From NCBI RefSeq assembly GCF_014651695.1, contig NZ_BMXJ01000008.1:1-64000 (forward strand): a stretch of 64,000 bases of DNA. The letters are read 5' to 3'. The position numbers and the translations under genes were made by a program. Under the pieces are notes generated by a model, which was not told the DNA's origin, did not search any database, and was given only the letters and a program-made list of their open reading frames with translations. This DNA is from Nocardiopsis terrae (GTDB taxonomy: Bacteria > Actinomycetota > Actinomycetes > Streptosporangiales > Streptosporangiaceae). Below, in pieces: positions 42,519 to 52,732 of the stretch (position 1 is the stretch's first letter; every line of letters begins with the position of its first letter).

Positions 42519-43124
42519 ATGACCACCGTGGAAGAGGTGCTCGGTCGACCGAGCCAGGGGACGGACCGCCGCGCCAGGCGGGTCGCCGTGCACACGTTCC
42601 GTCCGCGCAGGTCCTGGCCGGCGGTGCTCACCGGTCTCGTGATCCTCGTGGTCGCCGTGGTCGCCGCGGCCGAGGTCATCGCCGCCCTCGCGGGGAACCC
42701 GCTGCGACTGATCCCCGTGGGTGCGGCGACCGACTACGCGGGGACCACCACCTGGTCGGAACCGTCCGTGCAGATCGCCTCGGCGGTCCTGGCCCTGATC
42801 GGGCTGGCTCTGATCGTGGTGGCGCTGGCGCCCGGCCGGGGCCGGTGGACCGCCCTGCGCACCGACGACCCGGCGCTGGTCGTCGGTCTGACCCGGCCCG
42901 CGCTGCGCCGCGCGGTATCCGCCGCGGCCCAGGACGTGAGCGGTGTCGACGGGGTCCAGGTGGCGGTGCGCGGCAACAGGTTGAAGGTCCACGTACGTAC
43001 CGGCATGCGCGATTCGCGCGAACTGCCCGGCGAGGTGACCTCGGCGGTGGAGCGCCGACTGGAGGAGCTGGCCCCGCTGCGCAGCATGCGGATCGCCACG
43101 CACGTTCGATACGCGGAGGGTTGA
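42519..43124 (+). CDS. DUF6286-type membrane protein
   Basis: A 201-residue protein with two membrane helices (~34-58 and ~86-103) and a soluble C-terminal alpha/beta domain with Asp23-like features (VDGVQVAVRGNRLKVHVRTG). It matches the DUF6286 proteins found beside actinobacterial Asp23 genes. The ATG lies one base after the upstream stop (TGACATG), so translation is coupled. Confidence 0.8.
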   Translation: MTTVEEVLGRPSQGTDRRARRVAVHTFRPRRSWPAVLTGLVILVVAVVAAAEVIAALAGNPLRLIPVGAATDYAGTTTWSEPSVQIASAVLALIGLALIVVALAPGRGRWTALRTDDPALVVGLTRPALRRAVSAAAQDVSGVDGVQVAVRGNRLKVHVRTGMRDSRELPGEVTSAVERRLEELAPLRSMRIATHVRYAEG

Positions 43125-43126
43125 CG

Positions 43127-43717
43127 ATGGCGCGCGACAGGAGTCGGAGGTCGGCCCGGGGCAACCGCCTGGGCCTGGTCATCGTGGGGTCGGTGCTTCT
43201 GGCGGCGGGCCTGGCCGCACTGGCGGTGGGGCAGGGGCTCCTCGGCGGCGACCTGGCGTCCGCGCCGCTGATCGGCGATCGCCTCAACGAGCTGCTCGCG
43301 CAGCAGTGGGTTCCGTACGCGGTGGTGGCGGTCGCCTTCGTGGCGGGTTTCCTCGCCCTGCGGTGGTTGATGGTGCAGGGCATGAACGACACGGTGGGCC
43401 GCCTCTTCCTGGAGCGCGACGACACGGGCAACGTGGAGATGTCCGAGAGCGTGGCCCGCGGGGCACTGGAACAGGAGGTCGCCGACTACCCCGGGGTCCG
43501 CAGGGCCCGGGCGCGGCTGACCGAGTCCAGCGACGAACCGCACCTGCGCCTGGCGCTCACCCTTGAGGACGACGCGGACGTGGCGCACGTCTGGAAGAGG
43601 GTGCGTTCGGAGGCGCTCACCAACCTGCGCGGCTCCCTCGGACTGGACCAGGTGCCCGCGGTCATCCGGATGTCGATGACCGCCCCCGCCAAGAACCCCA
43701 GGCGCAGTCTGGCCTGA
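43127..43717 (+). CDS. amaP: AmaP-like membrane anchor of Asp23
   Basis: A 196-residue protein with two N-terminal helices (~16-40, ~62-80) joined by a short loop, then a soluble C-terminal domain (SVARGALEQEVADYPGV, LRLALTLEDDADVAHVW). This is the AmaP topology: helices hold the protein and the C-terminal domain recruits Asp23. It follows DUF6286 by two bases and closes the cluster before a strong terminator. Confidence 0.8.
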   Translation: MARDRSRRSARGNRLGLVIVGSVLLAAGLAALAVGQGLLGGDLASAPLIGDRLNELLAQQWVPYAVVAVAFVAGFLALRWLMVQGMNDTVGRLFLERDDTGNVEMSESVARGALEQEVADYPGVRRARARLTESSDEPHLRLALTLEDDADVAHVWKRVRSEALTNLRGSLGLDQVPAVIRMSMTAPAKNPRRSLA

Positions 43718-43738
43718 GGGGCCGGGAATCCCACGAAC

Positions 43739-43783
43739 ACGCGAAGGGTCGACGCACGGAGTGCGCCGACCCTTCTTCGCGTG
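43739..43783 (+). terminator. Terminator of the Asp23/AmaP cluster
   Basis: AAGGGTCGACGCAC pairs with GTGCGCCGACCCTT (13 of 14) across GGA, with outer GCG/CGC bases extending the stem. It lies 25 bases after amaP. Confidence 0.85.
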
Positions 43784-43874
43784 AGCTACGACTGCCCTGG
43801 CCGGTGTGTACCGTGCGACCACGTGCCGAGCCATCCTGAAGGAAGCACAATGAACACAGGATGCTCTTGATGGT

Positions 43875-44123
43875 ATGACTCAGACGCTGTCCTCCCGAGA
43901 GTTCCGCGCCCACCTCTCCGAAGCGATCGACCGGGCCAAGTCGGGTGAGGCCACCGTGGTCACCCGCAACGGCAGGGCGGCCGGGGCCTTCGTTCCGATG
44001 GAGGTCCTGGAGCAGGCCAGAGCGCGGGAGGAGGAGCTGCGCAGGCTCATCGAGGAGAGTCGGGATTCCCCCACGGTCCCGCTCGCCGACGTCATGGCCG
44101 AGACCTTGGCGCGTGACGAGTAA
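43875..44123 (+). CDS. Phd/YefM-family antitoxin
   Basis: An 82-residue antitoxin. The N-terminal half (TLSSREFRAHLSEAIDRAKSGEATVVTRNGR) is the Phd/YefM DNA-binding fold, and the C-terminal half is a charged helix that binds the toxin. It overlaps the RelE-type toxin by 11 bases. A pair like this normally autorepresses its own promoter; AT-rich sequence with a possible -10 lies at 43845-43870. Confidence 0.9.
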   Translation: MTQTLSSREFRAHLSEAIDRAKSGEATVVTRNGRAAGAFVPMEVLEQARAREEELRRLIEESRDSPTVPLADVMAETLARDE

Positions 44124-44376
44124 GTACACCACCGTGTTCAAGGCCGAAGCCCGGTTGGAACTCCGCAAGGTGCCGCGGGAACGGGCCACGGCCATTCTGC
44201 GCAGACTCGCTGAGTTGGAGACCGGCCCGTTCGCGTTCGGCGCCGCCGCCCTGGTCGGAGCGCCCGGGCGCCGGCGCCTGAGAGTCGGGGACTACCGGGT
44301 GGTCTACACGGTCGACAACGGTCAGCTGATCATTGTCGTGGTGCAGGTCGGGCGCCGGTCGACGATCTACGACTGA
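44113..44376 (+). CDS. RelE/ParE-family toxin
   Basis: An 87-residue basic protein (VTSKYTTVFKAEARLELRKV..., GDYRVVYTVDNGQLIIVVVQVGRRSTIYD) with the RelE/ParE fold and the closing R-Y-R / H-x-Y-like basic residues. GTG start at 44113 inside the antitoxin gene, the usual coupled layout. mRNA cleavage (RelE) or gyrase inhibition (ParE) cannot be told apart here; the ending GRRSTIYD favours RelE. Confidence 0.88.
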   Translation: MTSKYTTVFKAEARLELRKVPRERATAILRRLAELETGPFAFGAAALVGAPGRRRLRVGDYRVVYTVDNGQLIIVVVQVGRRSTIYD

Positions 44377-45047
44377 CCGATCGCGCACGGGGCCGTCCCG
44401 GACCCTGGGAGCCGGGGCGGCCCCGTGCGGTGTCGGGGATCGTCCTCTGCGGCTCCGGGTACGCGGAGGGTTCCAAGGTCTTCTCCGGCTCGCTGGGGCC
44501 ACCTGGTAGCAGCTCCGGTCAACCGGTTCCGGCCCCGACGGGGATCAGCGCGCTGAGGCCGGGACGCACGCCTTCCCCAACGAGGTCAACGCGCCGCTCC
44601 ACCCCGCGCCGACACGTCGGCCCGGTGGGTCGGTACGGAAAAGGGGCGAGTCTGGTGGCGAGCTGAGCTCAAGCCACCAGACCCGGGGTGACGACCAGCA
44701 TGGGCGAGCGGGTGGGAGGCTCAAGCCCGGTCACTGGCCGTGCGTCCGGTACAACCCCGAATGTCCTCCGAGCATTCCCGCCCGGAGGCACCCGATTCGG
44801 CCGAAGGGCCAAGGGGATGACGGTGCCGGTCGGGTTCGCGGCGTGCTCCACGGCGAGCTCCGCCGAGCTCGGGGCCGGTGTTCGCCCCGAGCCTCTTCGG
44901 TAAGAACAGGTTCTCTGTCTGTGGCTCGCCTCGAAAGCCGGTGTCCAGTTGTGGACAGCCTTTTAATAAAGGGAATGTTTCCAGGTCAGCGATCTGGCGG
45001 CGATTGGGGAAAACAATTTCTGTGACGTGTTTCGGTAAAATGGCGGT
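44377..45047. other. 671-base gene-poor region
   Basis: No convincing gene. Notable items: a GTCTGGTGGC/GCCACCAGAC hairpin at 44650-44682, the C-terminal-like open frame on the minus strand 44669-44851 that shows no family, and an AT-rich segment from 44941 with a promoter at its right end. It may be the scar of a mobile element next to the toxin-antitoxin pair. Confidence 0.5.
45036..45041 (+). promoter_or_regulatory. -10 hexamer for a leaderless gene
   Basis: TAAAAT ends 6 bases before the GTG at 45048, which has no Shine-Dalgarno, so the mRNA would start at the initiation codon. Confidence 0.55.
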
Positions 45048-45524
45048 GTGGCTGACGAACGTTGCCTGCACGAGCTCCTCCCCGACCAGTGCGGCCTGTG
45101 CAAGCCGGTTCCGAGCGGTCTGGCGGCACGTGTGGTCATCACGGCCGGCGGCTCGGTCTTCCATCGGGACACGAGCTGTGAAGCGCTGGTGGAGGGCCGG
45201 AACAAGGCCTTCCGGCTGGGGCTGGAGCTACACGACCCCGTCACCGTCCCCATCGACCGGATCGTGCACGACAGGCCGCCCTGTATCCACTGCTTTCCGG
45301 ACTACGCGCCCCCCGGAACCAGGCTGTGCTGGGTCATGGACGACGGAACGTGGAACAGGGGCCTCCTCAAACGCTGGACGGTCCGCGGAGCCGACGGACT
45401 GTGGCGGGCCGAGGTCGACTACGTCGTCGACCGGGTTCCGCGCGAGGCGGTCCTCGACCAGCGGCGCCTGCGTCCCAGGGAGCCGGGGGAGCAGCGGCCG
45501 CGGCCCACCGTCGGAACGCGCTGA
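45048..45524 (+). CDS. Hypothetical Cys-rich, probably zinc-binding protein
   Basis: A 158-residue protein of no family I recognise. It has C-x7-C-x2-C at the N-terminus (CLHELLPDQCGLC), a central HRDTSC and CIHC, so one or two metal sites are likely. The C-terminal third (RWTVRGADGLWRAEVDYVVD) looks like a small beta domain. Leaderless start. It stands alone between the toxin-antitoxin pair and the convergent sdaA. Confidence 0.65.
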   Translation: MADERCLHELLPDQCGLCKPVPSGLAARVVITAGGSVFHRDTSCEALVEGRNKAFRLGLELHDPVTVPIDRIVHDRPPCIHCFPDYAPPGTRLCWVMDDGTWNRGLLKRWTVRGADGLWRAEVDYVVDRVPREAVLDQRRLRPREPGEQRPRPTVGTR

Positions 45525-45589
45525 GGGCCCGTGGGCTGCGGAGACCGGGATCGCGAGGCCCGGCGGGAGGAGCGGACGGGGCCGCCCCC

Positions 45590-47002
45590 TCAGCACTCGA
45601 TGACGTTGACGGCGAGACCGCCGCGGCTCGTCTCCTTGTACTTGTCCATCATGTCGCGGCCGGTGTCGCGCATCGTCTTGATGACCTTGTCCAGGCTCAC
45701 GAAGTGGCTGCCGTCGCCGCGCAGGGCCATCCGGGTGGCACTGATCGCCTTGACGGAGGCGAGCGCGTTGCGTTCGATGCACGGGATCTGGACCAGACCG
45801 CCGATCGGGTCACAGGTCAGACCCAGGTTGTGCTCCATGGCGATCTCCGCCGCGTTCTCCACCTGGGCCGGTGAGCCGCCCAGTACCTCGGCCAGGCCGG
45901 CGGCCGCCATCGAGGAGGCCGAACCCACCTCTCCCTGGCAACCCACCTCGGCGCCGGAGATGGACGCGTTCTGCTTGAACAGGATGCCGATGGCCGCGGC
46001 GGTCAGCAGGAACCGGACCGCGCCCTCGTCTCCCGCGCCCGGGCTGAAGTGCAGGTAGTAGTGCAGCACCGCGGGAACGATCCCCGCCGCGCCGTTGGTC
46101 GGGGCCGTCACCACGCGCCCGCCCGCGGCGTTCTCCTCGTTGACCGCCAGGGCGTACAGCGTGATCCAGTCACTGCCGCGCATCGGGTCCGGATCCACGT
46201 GGGTGGGGGCGAGCAGGCCGTGCTCGTCGCAGTTGCCGCCCAGTTGGCGGTACAGGCGGTGCGCCCGGCGGGGCACCTTCAGACCGCCGGGAAGGCTGCC
46301 CTCGGTCATGACCCCGCGGCGCACGCACTGGCGCATCGCCGTCCAGATCTCCAGCAGCTCGGAGCGGATCTCGTCCGGGGTGCGGCCGAACGCCTGCTCG
46401 TTGGCGAGCATCAGGGCACTGATCGACATGTCCGTCCGCTCGCACAGGCGCAGCAGTTCCTCGGCGCTGTCGAAGGGGTACGGGACCACGGTGTCGTCGG
46501 CCTTGATCCGGTCCGCGCCCGCGGCCCGCTCGTCCACGACGAAACCGCCGCCCACCGAGTAGTACACCTTGGCGGCGACCTCGGCCCCGTAGGAGTCCAG
46601 CGCCACGAACCGCATCCCGTTCGGGTGGTCGGGCAGGCTCTCCTTGCGGCGGAAGTCCACGTCGACGGAGGGGTCGAACGCGACCGGGGGACCGTCGGGA
46701 CCGCCCAGGTACAGGGTCCGCTCCGAGCGGACCCCCTCCACCAGGCCCGGGACCGCGTCCACGTCCACCCCTTCGGGGGTGTGCCCCATCAGTCCCAGGA
46801 CCACGGCCGTGTCGCTGCCGTGCCCCTTCCCGGTGAGCGCGAGGGAACCGTAGAGTTCCGCGCGCAGGTGGTGGACACGCCCCGCGACTCCCTCCGAACG
46901 GAGACCGGACACGAAGGTCCGGGCCGCCTTCATCGGGCCGACGGTGTGTGAACTGGACGGTCCGATACCGACCTTGAACAGGTCGAAGACGCTGATGGCC
47001 AT
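45590..47002 (-). CDS. sdaA: L-serine ammonia-lyase, iron-sulfur type
   Basis: A 470-residue single-chain SdaA that converts L-serine to pyruvate and ammonia with a [4Fe-4S] cluster. The N-terminal regulatory-like domain begins [21 protein letters not shown]. The cluster cysteines are in [18 protein letters not shown] and IPCIERN. GAGGAGG is 6 bases before the ATG. Fourth gene of the gcvT-gcvH-glyA-sdaA unit, so glycine can be turned into serine and then pyruvate. Confidence 0.95.
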   Translation of the reverse strand: MAISVFDLFKVGIGPSSSHTVGPMKAARTFVSGLRSEGVAGRVHHLRAELYGSLALTGKGHGSDTAVVLGLMGHTPEGVDVDAVPGLVEGVRSERTLYLGGPDGPPVAFDPSVDVDFRRKESLPDHPNGMRFVALDSYGAEVAAKVYYSVGGGFVVDERAAGADRIKADDTVVPYPFDSAEELLRLCERTDMSISALMLANEQAFGRTPDEIRSELLEIWTAMRQCVRRGVMTEGSLPGGLKVPRRAHRLYRQLGGNCDEHGLLAPTHVDPDPMRGSDWITLYALAVNEENAAGGRVVTAPTNGAAGIVPAVLHYYLHFSPGAGDEGAVRFLLTAAAIGILFKQNASISGAEVGCQGEVGSASSMAAAGLAEVLGGSPAQVENAAEIAMEHNLGLTCDPIGGLVQIPCIERNALASVKAISATRMALRGDGSHFVSLDKVIKTMRDTGRDMMDKYKETSRGGLAVNVIEC

Positions 47003-47085
47003 GCTGTCCTCCTCGTTGAGCACAGGGGTCGGGCCGTGGGGGCGGCGCCGTGTGGGCCGTTGGCGACCCACACGGCTGGGTACTG

Positions 47086-48354
<1,269 letters not shown>

Positions 48355-48355
48355 G

Positions 48356-48736
48356 CTAGTTCTCGCCTTCGGTCAGCTTGGTGTACTCCTCAGCGGAGAG
48401 AAGGTTCGCGGGCTCCTCGGAGATCCGCACCCTGAACAGCCAGCCGCCCTCGAAGGGGGCGGAGTTGATCGTCTCGGGGGCGTCCTCGAGGGACTCGTTG
48501 ACCTCCACGACCTCTCCGCTCACGGGCGAGTAGACGTCGCTGACGGACTTGGTGGACTCCACCTCGCCCGCGGGCTCACCCGCGGTGACCTCGGTGCCGA
48601 CCTCGGGGGCCTCGACGTAGACGATGTCGCCCAGCGACTCGGCGGCGAACGAGGTGATCCCGACTGTGGCGATCCCGTCCTCGACCACGATCCACTCGTG
48701 TTTGGCGGTGTAACCCAGCTCCGTGGGAACGCTCAC
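48356..48736 (-). CDS. gcvH: Glycine cleavage system H protein
   Basis: A 126-residue lipoyl carrier that shuttles the aminomethyl group between the P, T and L proteins. The lipoylation lysine is in [21 protein letters not shown] start with AAGGAGAG 7 bases upstream. It lies 160 bases after gcvT and one base before glyA. Confidence 0.97.
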   Translation of the reverse strand: MSVPTELGYTAKHEWIVVEDGIATVGITSFAAESLGDIVYVEAPEVGTEVTAGEPAGEVESTKSVSDVYSPVSGEVVEVNESLEDAPETINSAPFEGGWLFRVRISEEPANLLSAEEYTKLTEGEN

Positions 48737-48870
48737 TTCAACTCTCCTTGGAGGTGTTCCATTTGTCTGCCGTGCGCCCGTACGGCGACCCGGCCCGGCC
48801 TACGCCCGGCCACGCCCCGACCGTGCCGGTCCCTCGTGGGGATCCAGCCGTGCGGTGCGTGCAGGCTCTC

Positions 48871-48891
48871 GGGGGCCCTCGTCGGACCCCC
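48871..48891 (-). terminator. Possible attenuator hairpin between gcvT and gcvH
   Basis: On the minus strand GGGGGtCC and GGgCCCCC form a short stem just after the gcvT stop. It may limit readthrough or protect the gcvT mRNA end. It is weak and uncertain. Confidence 0.35.
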
Positions 48892-48896
48892 GCTTC

Positions 48897-50012
48897 CTAC
48901 GACTGCCGCTTGTAGAACGGCAGCTCGACCACGTCGACTTCCTCGCCCCGTCCGCGCACGTCCACGGTGAACGTGCCGGTCGAGGTGTCGAGGTCGCCGT
49001 CCACGTAGGCCATGGCGATGGGGCGGCCCAGGGTGGGGGAGGGGGCGCCGCTGCTGGTGACTCCGACGACGGTTCCGTCGCGCAGCACGTCCTGGCCCTT
49101 GCGCAGCGGGCGGCGGCCGCGGGCGGCGAGCCCGATCAGGCGGCGCTCCCGTGCGGTACGCGAGGCCTCCTCCAGTGCGGCGCGGCCGACGAAGTCGCCC
49201 GGCTTGTCGAACTTGACCACACGGCCGAGCCCGGCGTCGAAGGGGGTGAGTTCGGAGGTGAGCTCCTGGCCGTAGAGCGGCATCCCGGCCTCCATCCGAA
49301 GGGTGTCCCGGGAGGAGAGCCCGGCCGGGACCAGCCCGTGCTCGGAGCCCCGGGCCATCAGCGCGGCCCAGACCTCGGGTGCCCGGTCAGCGGGCTTGAC
49401 GAAGATCTCGAAGCCGTCCTCACCGGTGTATCCGGTACGGGCGAGCAGGACCGGAACCCCGGCCACGGTGTGCTCGTACCCGGCGTAGTAGCGGATCTCG
49501 TCGAGGTCCGCATCGGTGAGCGGAGCGAGGATCTCCACGGCGCGCGGGCCCTGGACCGCGATGAGCGAATAGGCGGCGGACTCGTCCGCGACCTCGACGT
49601 CGAAGTCCGAGGCGCGCTCGGCCAGGGCGGAGGCGACGACGGGCACGTTGGCCGCGTTCGCCACGACCAGGTACTCCTGCTCACCGAGCCGGTAGACGAT
49701 GAGGTCGTCCAGGACACCGCCGTCCTCGGCGGTGATCATGGTGTAGCGGGCGCGCCCCACCTTGACCTTGGAGAGGAAGCCCACCAGGGCGTAGTCGAGG
49801 GCCTCGGCGGCCTGCGGGCCGGTCAGCCGGATCTCGCCCATGTGGGAGAGGTCGAACAGTCCGGCGGCCTCACGGACGGCGTTGTGCTCGACGGTCTCGC
49901 TGGAGTAGCGGAGCGGCATCAGCCACCCGGCGAAGTCGACGAGTGTGGCCCCGGCCTCTTCGTGGGTCTTGTGCAGCGCCGTGAGACGCGGCGCGGACAT
50001 GGGCTCTGACAT
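48897..50012 (-). CDS. gcvT: Glycine cleavage system T protein (aminomethyltransferase)
   Basis: A 371-residue THF-dependent aminomethyltransferase. It has RLTALHKTHEEAGATLVDFAGW, the catalytic Asp region FDLSHMGEI and GLSSRDTLRMEAGMPLYG. ATG at 50012 with GGGAG 5 bases upstream. First gene of the operon, directly behind the glycine riboswitch. gcvP is not in the window. Confidence 0.97.
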   Translation of the reverse strand: MSEPMSAPRLTALHKTHEEAGATLVDFAGWLMPLRYSSETVEHNAVREAAGLFDLSHMGEIRLTGPQAAEALDYALVGFLSKVKVGRARYTMITAEDGGVLDDLIVYRLGEQEYLVVANAANVPVVASALAERASDFDVEVADESAAYSLIAVQGPRAVEILAPLTDADLDEIRYYAGYEHTVAGVPVLLARTGYTGEDGFEIFVKPADRAPEVWAALMARGSEHGLVPAGLSSRDTLRMEAGMPLYGQELTSELTPFDAGLGRVVKFDKPGDFVGRAALEEASRTARERRLIGLAARGRRPLRKGQDVLRDGTVVGVTSSGAPSPTLGRPIAMAYVDGDLDTSTGTFTVDVRGRGEEVDVVELPFYKRQS

Positions 50013-50061
50013 GGGCACTCCCGAGAGGATGGGCGTCGTGTCGTACGTAAGGCGTTGCCAT

Positions 50062-50255
50062 CCTCCCCCTCTGTCATGGGTGCCTGAGAGCTTCACCGCG
50101 CGCTCGGCGTGGTTTGCACCTTCGGCGAGGGAGCAGGTCCCTGCTTTCCAGAGTGGTCTCGCCCGTACGGTCCGCTGTGCCTGAGAGGTTGTCATCGGGG
50201 AGGATTGCTCCTTCGGCGGCCCACGCTGGATACGCGGGCTCTCTCCCGTACGGGG
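50062..50255 (-). promoter_or_regulatory. Tandem glycine riboswitch
   Basis: On the minus strand two aptamers follow each other: GCCGAAGGAGCAA (50217-50205) with CTCTCAGGCA (50187-50178), then GCCGAAGGTGCAAA (50126-50113) with CTCTCAGGCA (50090-50081). These are the conserved cores of the two-domain glycine riboswitch. It lies 50 bases before gcvT and in this family turns expression on when glycine is plentiful. An anti-terminator or ribosome-site switch is not resolvable by eye. Confidence 0.95.
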
Positions 50256-50512
50256 TCAGCAACACGTTCAGCCTAGCAGCGGCGTCACAGGGCGCCCAAG
50301 ACTGACCGACCGGTTCGGCCCCACCGCCGGGCGGCCCGGCAGTGGCGGTAGGCACGGTGGGGCGGCGGCCCGCTGGCGGGTTCCGGGGAACGGGCTCGGT
50401 CGCGGCGCGGCCCCGCGGCCCGATCGGGGTCTCGTGAAGCGGAGGACGCGGCCGTCGGGCATGCCCTAGCTTGGTGGGGGACGTTCCTTCGGACACCCTG
50501 TGGAGGAGACGA

Positions 50513-51403
50513 GTGCGTACCGACACCGAACACGTTCCCGGCAGGTCCGGGCGGACCCGGGTCCGGCTCGCCGCCGGTGCGGCGGGTTGCGCCCTCGGTC
50601 TGGCCGCGTCCGCCTGCGGCGGGGACGGTCAGACCGCCGAGCGGGCCGAGGGGCGCGCCGGTGAACCCGTCGCGCTGGGTGACGTGGAGACCGTGGAGCG
50701 CGCCGACCTCGAAGCGGTCTTCGCCGAGGCCGGGGTGGACGGGACGTTCGTGCTCTTCGACGCCGAGGACCGGTCCGCGGTCGTGGTGAACCCTGAGGGC
50801 GCCCGGGAGCGGGCTGTGCCCGCCTCCACCTTCAAGCTGCCGAACACGCTCATCGCCCTCCAGACCGGTGAGGTGACCGGTGTCGACGAGGTCGTCTCCC
50901 CCGCGGAAGGGGAGGAGATGAGCCTGCGCGAGTCCCTGCCCTCCTCCGACGTGCCGGTCCACCAGGAGATCGCCGACCGGATCGGGCACGAGCAGATGAC
51001 CGCCTGGGTGGACCGGTTCGACTACGGCAACCGGCAGGTCGGCGAAGAGGACAGGATGGACCGTTTCTGGCTGGAGGGTCCGCTGGAGATCTCCGCGCTG
51101 GAGCAGGCCACCTTCATCGCCGAACTGGCCCGTGCCGCGCTGCCCGTGGACGTCGGCCACCAGCACGCGATGCGCGAACTGCTGATGATCGAGGAGGGTC
51201 CGGACCACCAGCTCTTCGGCCGGACGGGTCTGGGCGCGGAGGTCGACTCCGTGCCGGGCTGGTGGGTCGGCTGGGTCGAACGCGGGGACGACCTGCACAC
51301 GTTCGCGCTCCGGTTGGAGCTCGAGGACGCGGGTGACGCCGATCTGAGTGAACCGTTGGGCCGTGAACTCCTGGTGGCGCTGGAGGCTCTTCCCGCGCGG
51401 TAG
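50513..51403 (+). CDS. Class D (OXA-type) beta-lactamase, lipoprotein-like
   Basis: A 296-residue serine beta-lactamase of class D. Motifs in order: S105-T-F-K108 (the lysine is normally carbamylated), S145-D-V147, Y171-G-N173 and R237-T-G239 where the family has KTG. WLEGPLEISALEQ and PGWWVGWVE are also class D hallmarks. The N-terminus has a hydrophobic signal ending AASAC, so export with lipid attachment is possible. GTG start with GGAGGAG 4 bases upstream. No neighbouring regulator. Hydrolytic range cannot be predicted. Confidence 0.9.
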   Translation: MRTDTEHVPGRSGRTRVRLAAGAAGCALGLAASACGGDGQTAERAEGRAGEPVALGDVETVERADLEAVFAEAGVDGTFVLFDAEDRSAVVVNPEGARERAVPASTFKLPNTLIALQTGEVTGVDEVVSPAEGEEMSLRESLPSSDVPVHQEIADRIGHEQMTAWVDRFDYGNRQVGEEDRMDRFWLEGPLEISALEQATFIAELARAALPVDVGHQHAMRELLMIEEGPDHQLFGRTGLGAEVDSVPGWWVGWVERGDDLHTFALRLELEDAGDADLSEPLGRELLVALEALPAR

Positions 51404-51464
51404 CCGCGCTTCCCGTGGCCGGGTCCGTCCGGGGCCCGGCGGATCACGCCGGACCCCGAACCGG

Positions 51465-52526
51465 TCAGACGGTGTTCTTGCGGCGCTGGCGCACGGCCTC
51501 GGCGAGGTTCTCCAGCACGCCCCCGGTGGTCTCCCAGCTCATGCACTTGTCCGTGATGGACTGGCCGTAGGTGAGTTCGGCCGGGTCGCCGAGCTTCTGC
51601 GCGCCCTCCTCGATGAAGCTCTCCAGCATCACACCGACGACGCCCTTCTCGCCCTCGGCGACCTGGGCGGCGATCTCCCGGGCCACGGCCGCCTGGCGGA
51701 CGTGGTCCTTGCCGCTGTTGGCGTGGCTGGCGTCGATCATCAGGCGTCGCGGCAGACCGGCGCCCTCGATGACGCCCAGGGCCGAGCCGACCGAAGCGGG
51801 GTCGTGGTTGGGGCCGCTGCGGCCGCCGCGCAGGATGACGTGGCAGTCCGGGTTGCCGTCGGTGACCACGACCGAACCCGCTCCCGCGGGGTCCACACCG
51901 AAGAAGGTGTGCGAGGCGGCCGCGGCGCCCACGGCGTCCACGGCGACCTGGACGTCGCCGTCGGTGCCGTTCTTGAAACCGACCGGGGTGCTCAGGCCGC
52001 TGCTGAGCTGGCGGTGTACCTGGCTCTCGGTGGTGCGGGCGCCGATCGCGCCCCAGGACACCACGTCGGCGATGTACTGGGGGGTGATCGGGTCCAGGAA
52101 CTCGGTGCCCGCGGGCAGTCCGATGGCGTTGATGTCCAGCAGCAGTTTGCGGGCGGTGCGCAGGCCGCGGTGCACGTCGTAGGTGTCGTCCAGGCCCGGG
52201 TCGTTGATCAGGCCCTTCCAGCCCACCGTGGTGCGGGGCTTCTCGAAGTAGACCCGCATGACCACGCACAGTTCGTCGCTGACCGAGGGCACCAGCTCCT
52301 TGAGCCGGCGGGCGTAGTCCAGGGCCGACTCCGTGTCGTGCACCGAGCAGGGGCCGACGACGACCAGGAGGCGGTCGTCCGTACCGTCCAGTACGCGCTT
52401 GACCTCGGTGCGCGAACTCTCCACGAGCTCCGTGCTCTGGTTGCTCATCGGCAGTTCCGCGAGCAGGTCCCGGGGGGCGATGAGTGGCTTGTAACTCGCC
52501 ACCCGTGTGTCGTTGGTGCTCGTCAT
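51465..52526 (-). CDS. aroG: 3-deoxy-7-phosphoheptulonate synthase, class I (AroG/F type)
   Basis: A 353-residue DAHP synthase that condenses PEP and erythrose-4-phosphate, the first shikimate-pathway step. It shows VVVGPCSVHD, MRVYFEKPRTTVGWKG and GFKNGTDG of the class I-alpha family rather than the plant-like class II enzymes common in actinomycetes. GGGGA precedes the ATG. Feedback specificity (Phe/Tyr/Trp) is not clear. It stands alone on the minus strand. Confidence 0.93.
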   Translation of the reverse strand: MTSTNDTRVASYKPLIAPRDLLAELPMSNQSTELVESSRTEVKRVLDGTDDRLLVVVGPCSVHDTESALDYARRLKELVPSVSDELCVVMRVYFEKPRTTVGWKGLINDPGLDDTYDVHRGLRTARKLLLDINAIGLPAGTEFLDPITPQYIADVVSWGAIGARTTESQVHRQLSSGLSTPVGFKNGTDGDVQVAVDAVGAAAASHTFFGVDPAGAGSVVVTDGNPDCHVILRGGRSGPNHDPASVGSALGVIEGAGLPRRLMIDASHANSGKDHVRQAAVAREIAAQVAEGEKGVVGVMLESFIEEGAQKLGDPAELTYGQSITDKCMSWETTGGVLENLAEAVRQRRKNTV

Positions 52527-52732
52527 CGTTTCCCCTAGGTCCCGTCGGGTTGGTCGTCTCGCAACAAAACCGTAGCGCGGCCGCACACGGTCGGTGCGGC
52601 CGCGTCGGCATTTCGACGGTGGGCGGAGGATGGGAAAGGCCACACCGGAGCATTTCCGAAGAAGGCGTCTCATTATTTGAGACAAGAATGCACGGTGGCC
52701 ATTCCTCCGAAGGCACTGCAGATGCCGGCGGC

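Noticed and set aside
44669-44851. Small minus-strand frame ending at the 44650 hairpin
   Set aside because: Looks like the C-terminus of something, but I could not tie it to any family and no upstream domain is present; recorded only as part of the gene-poor region.
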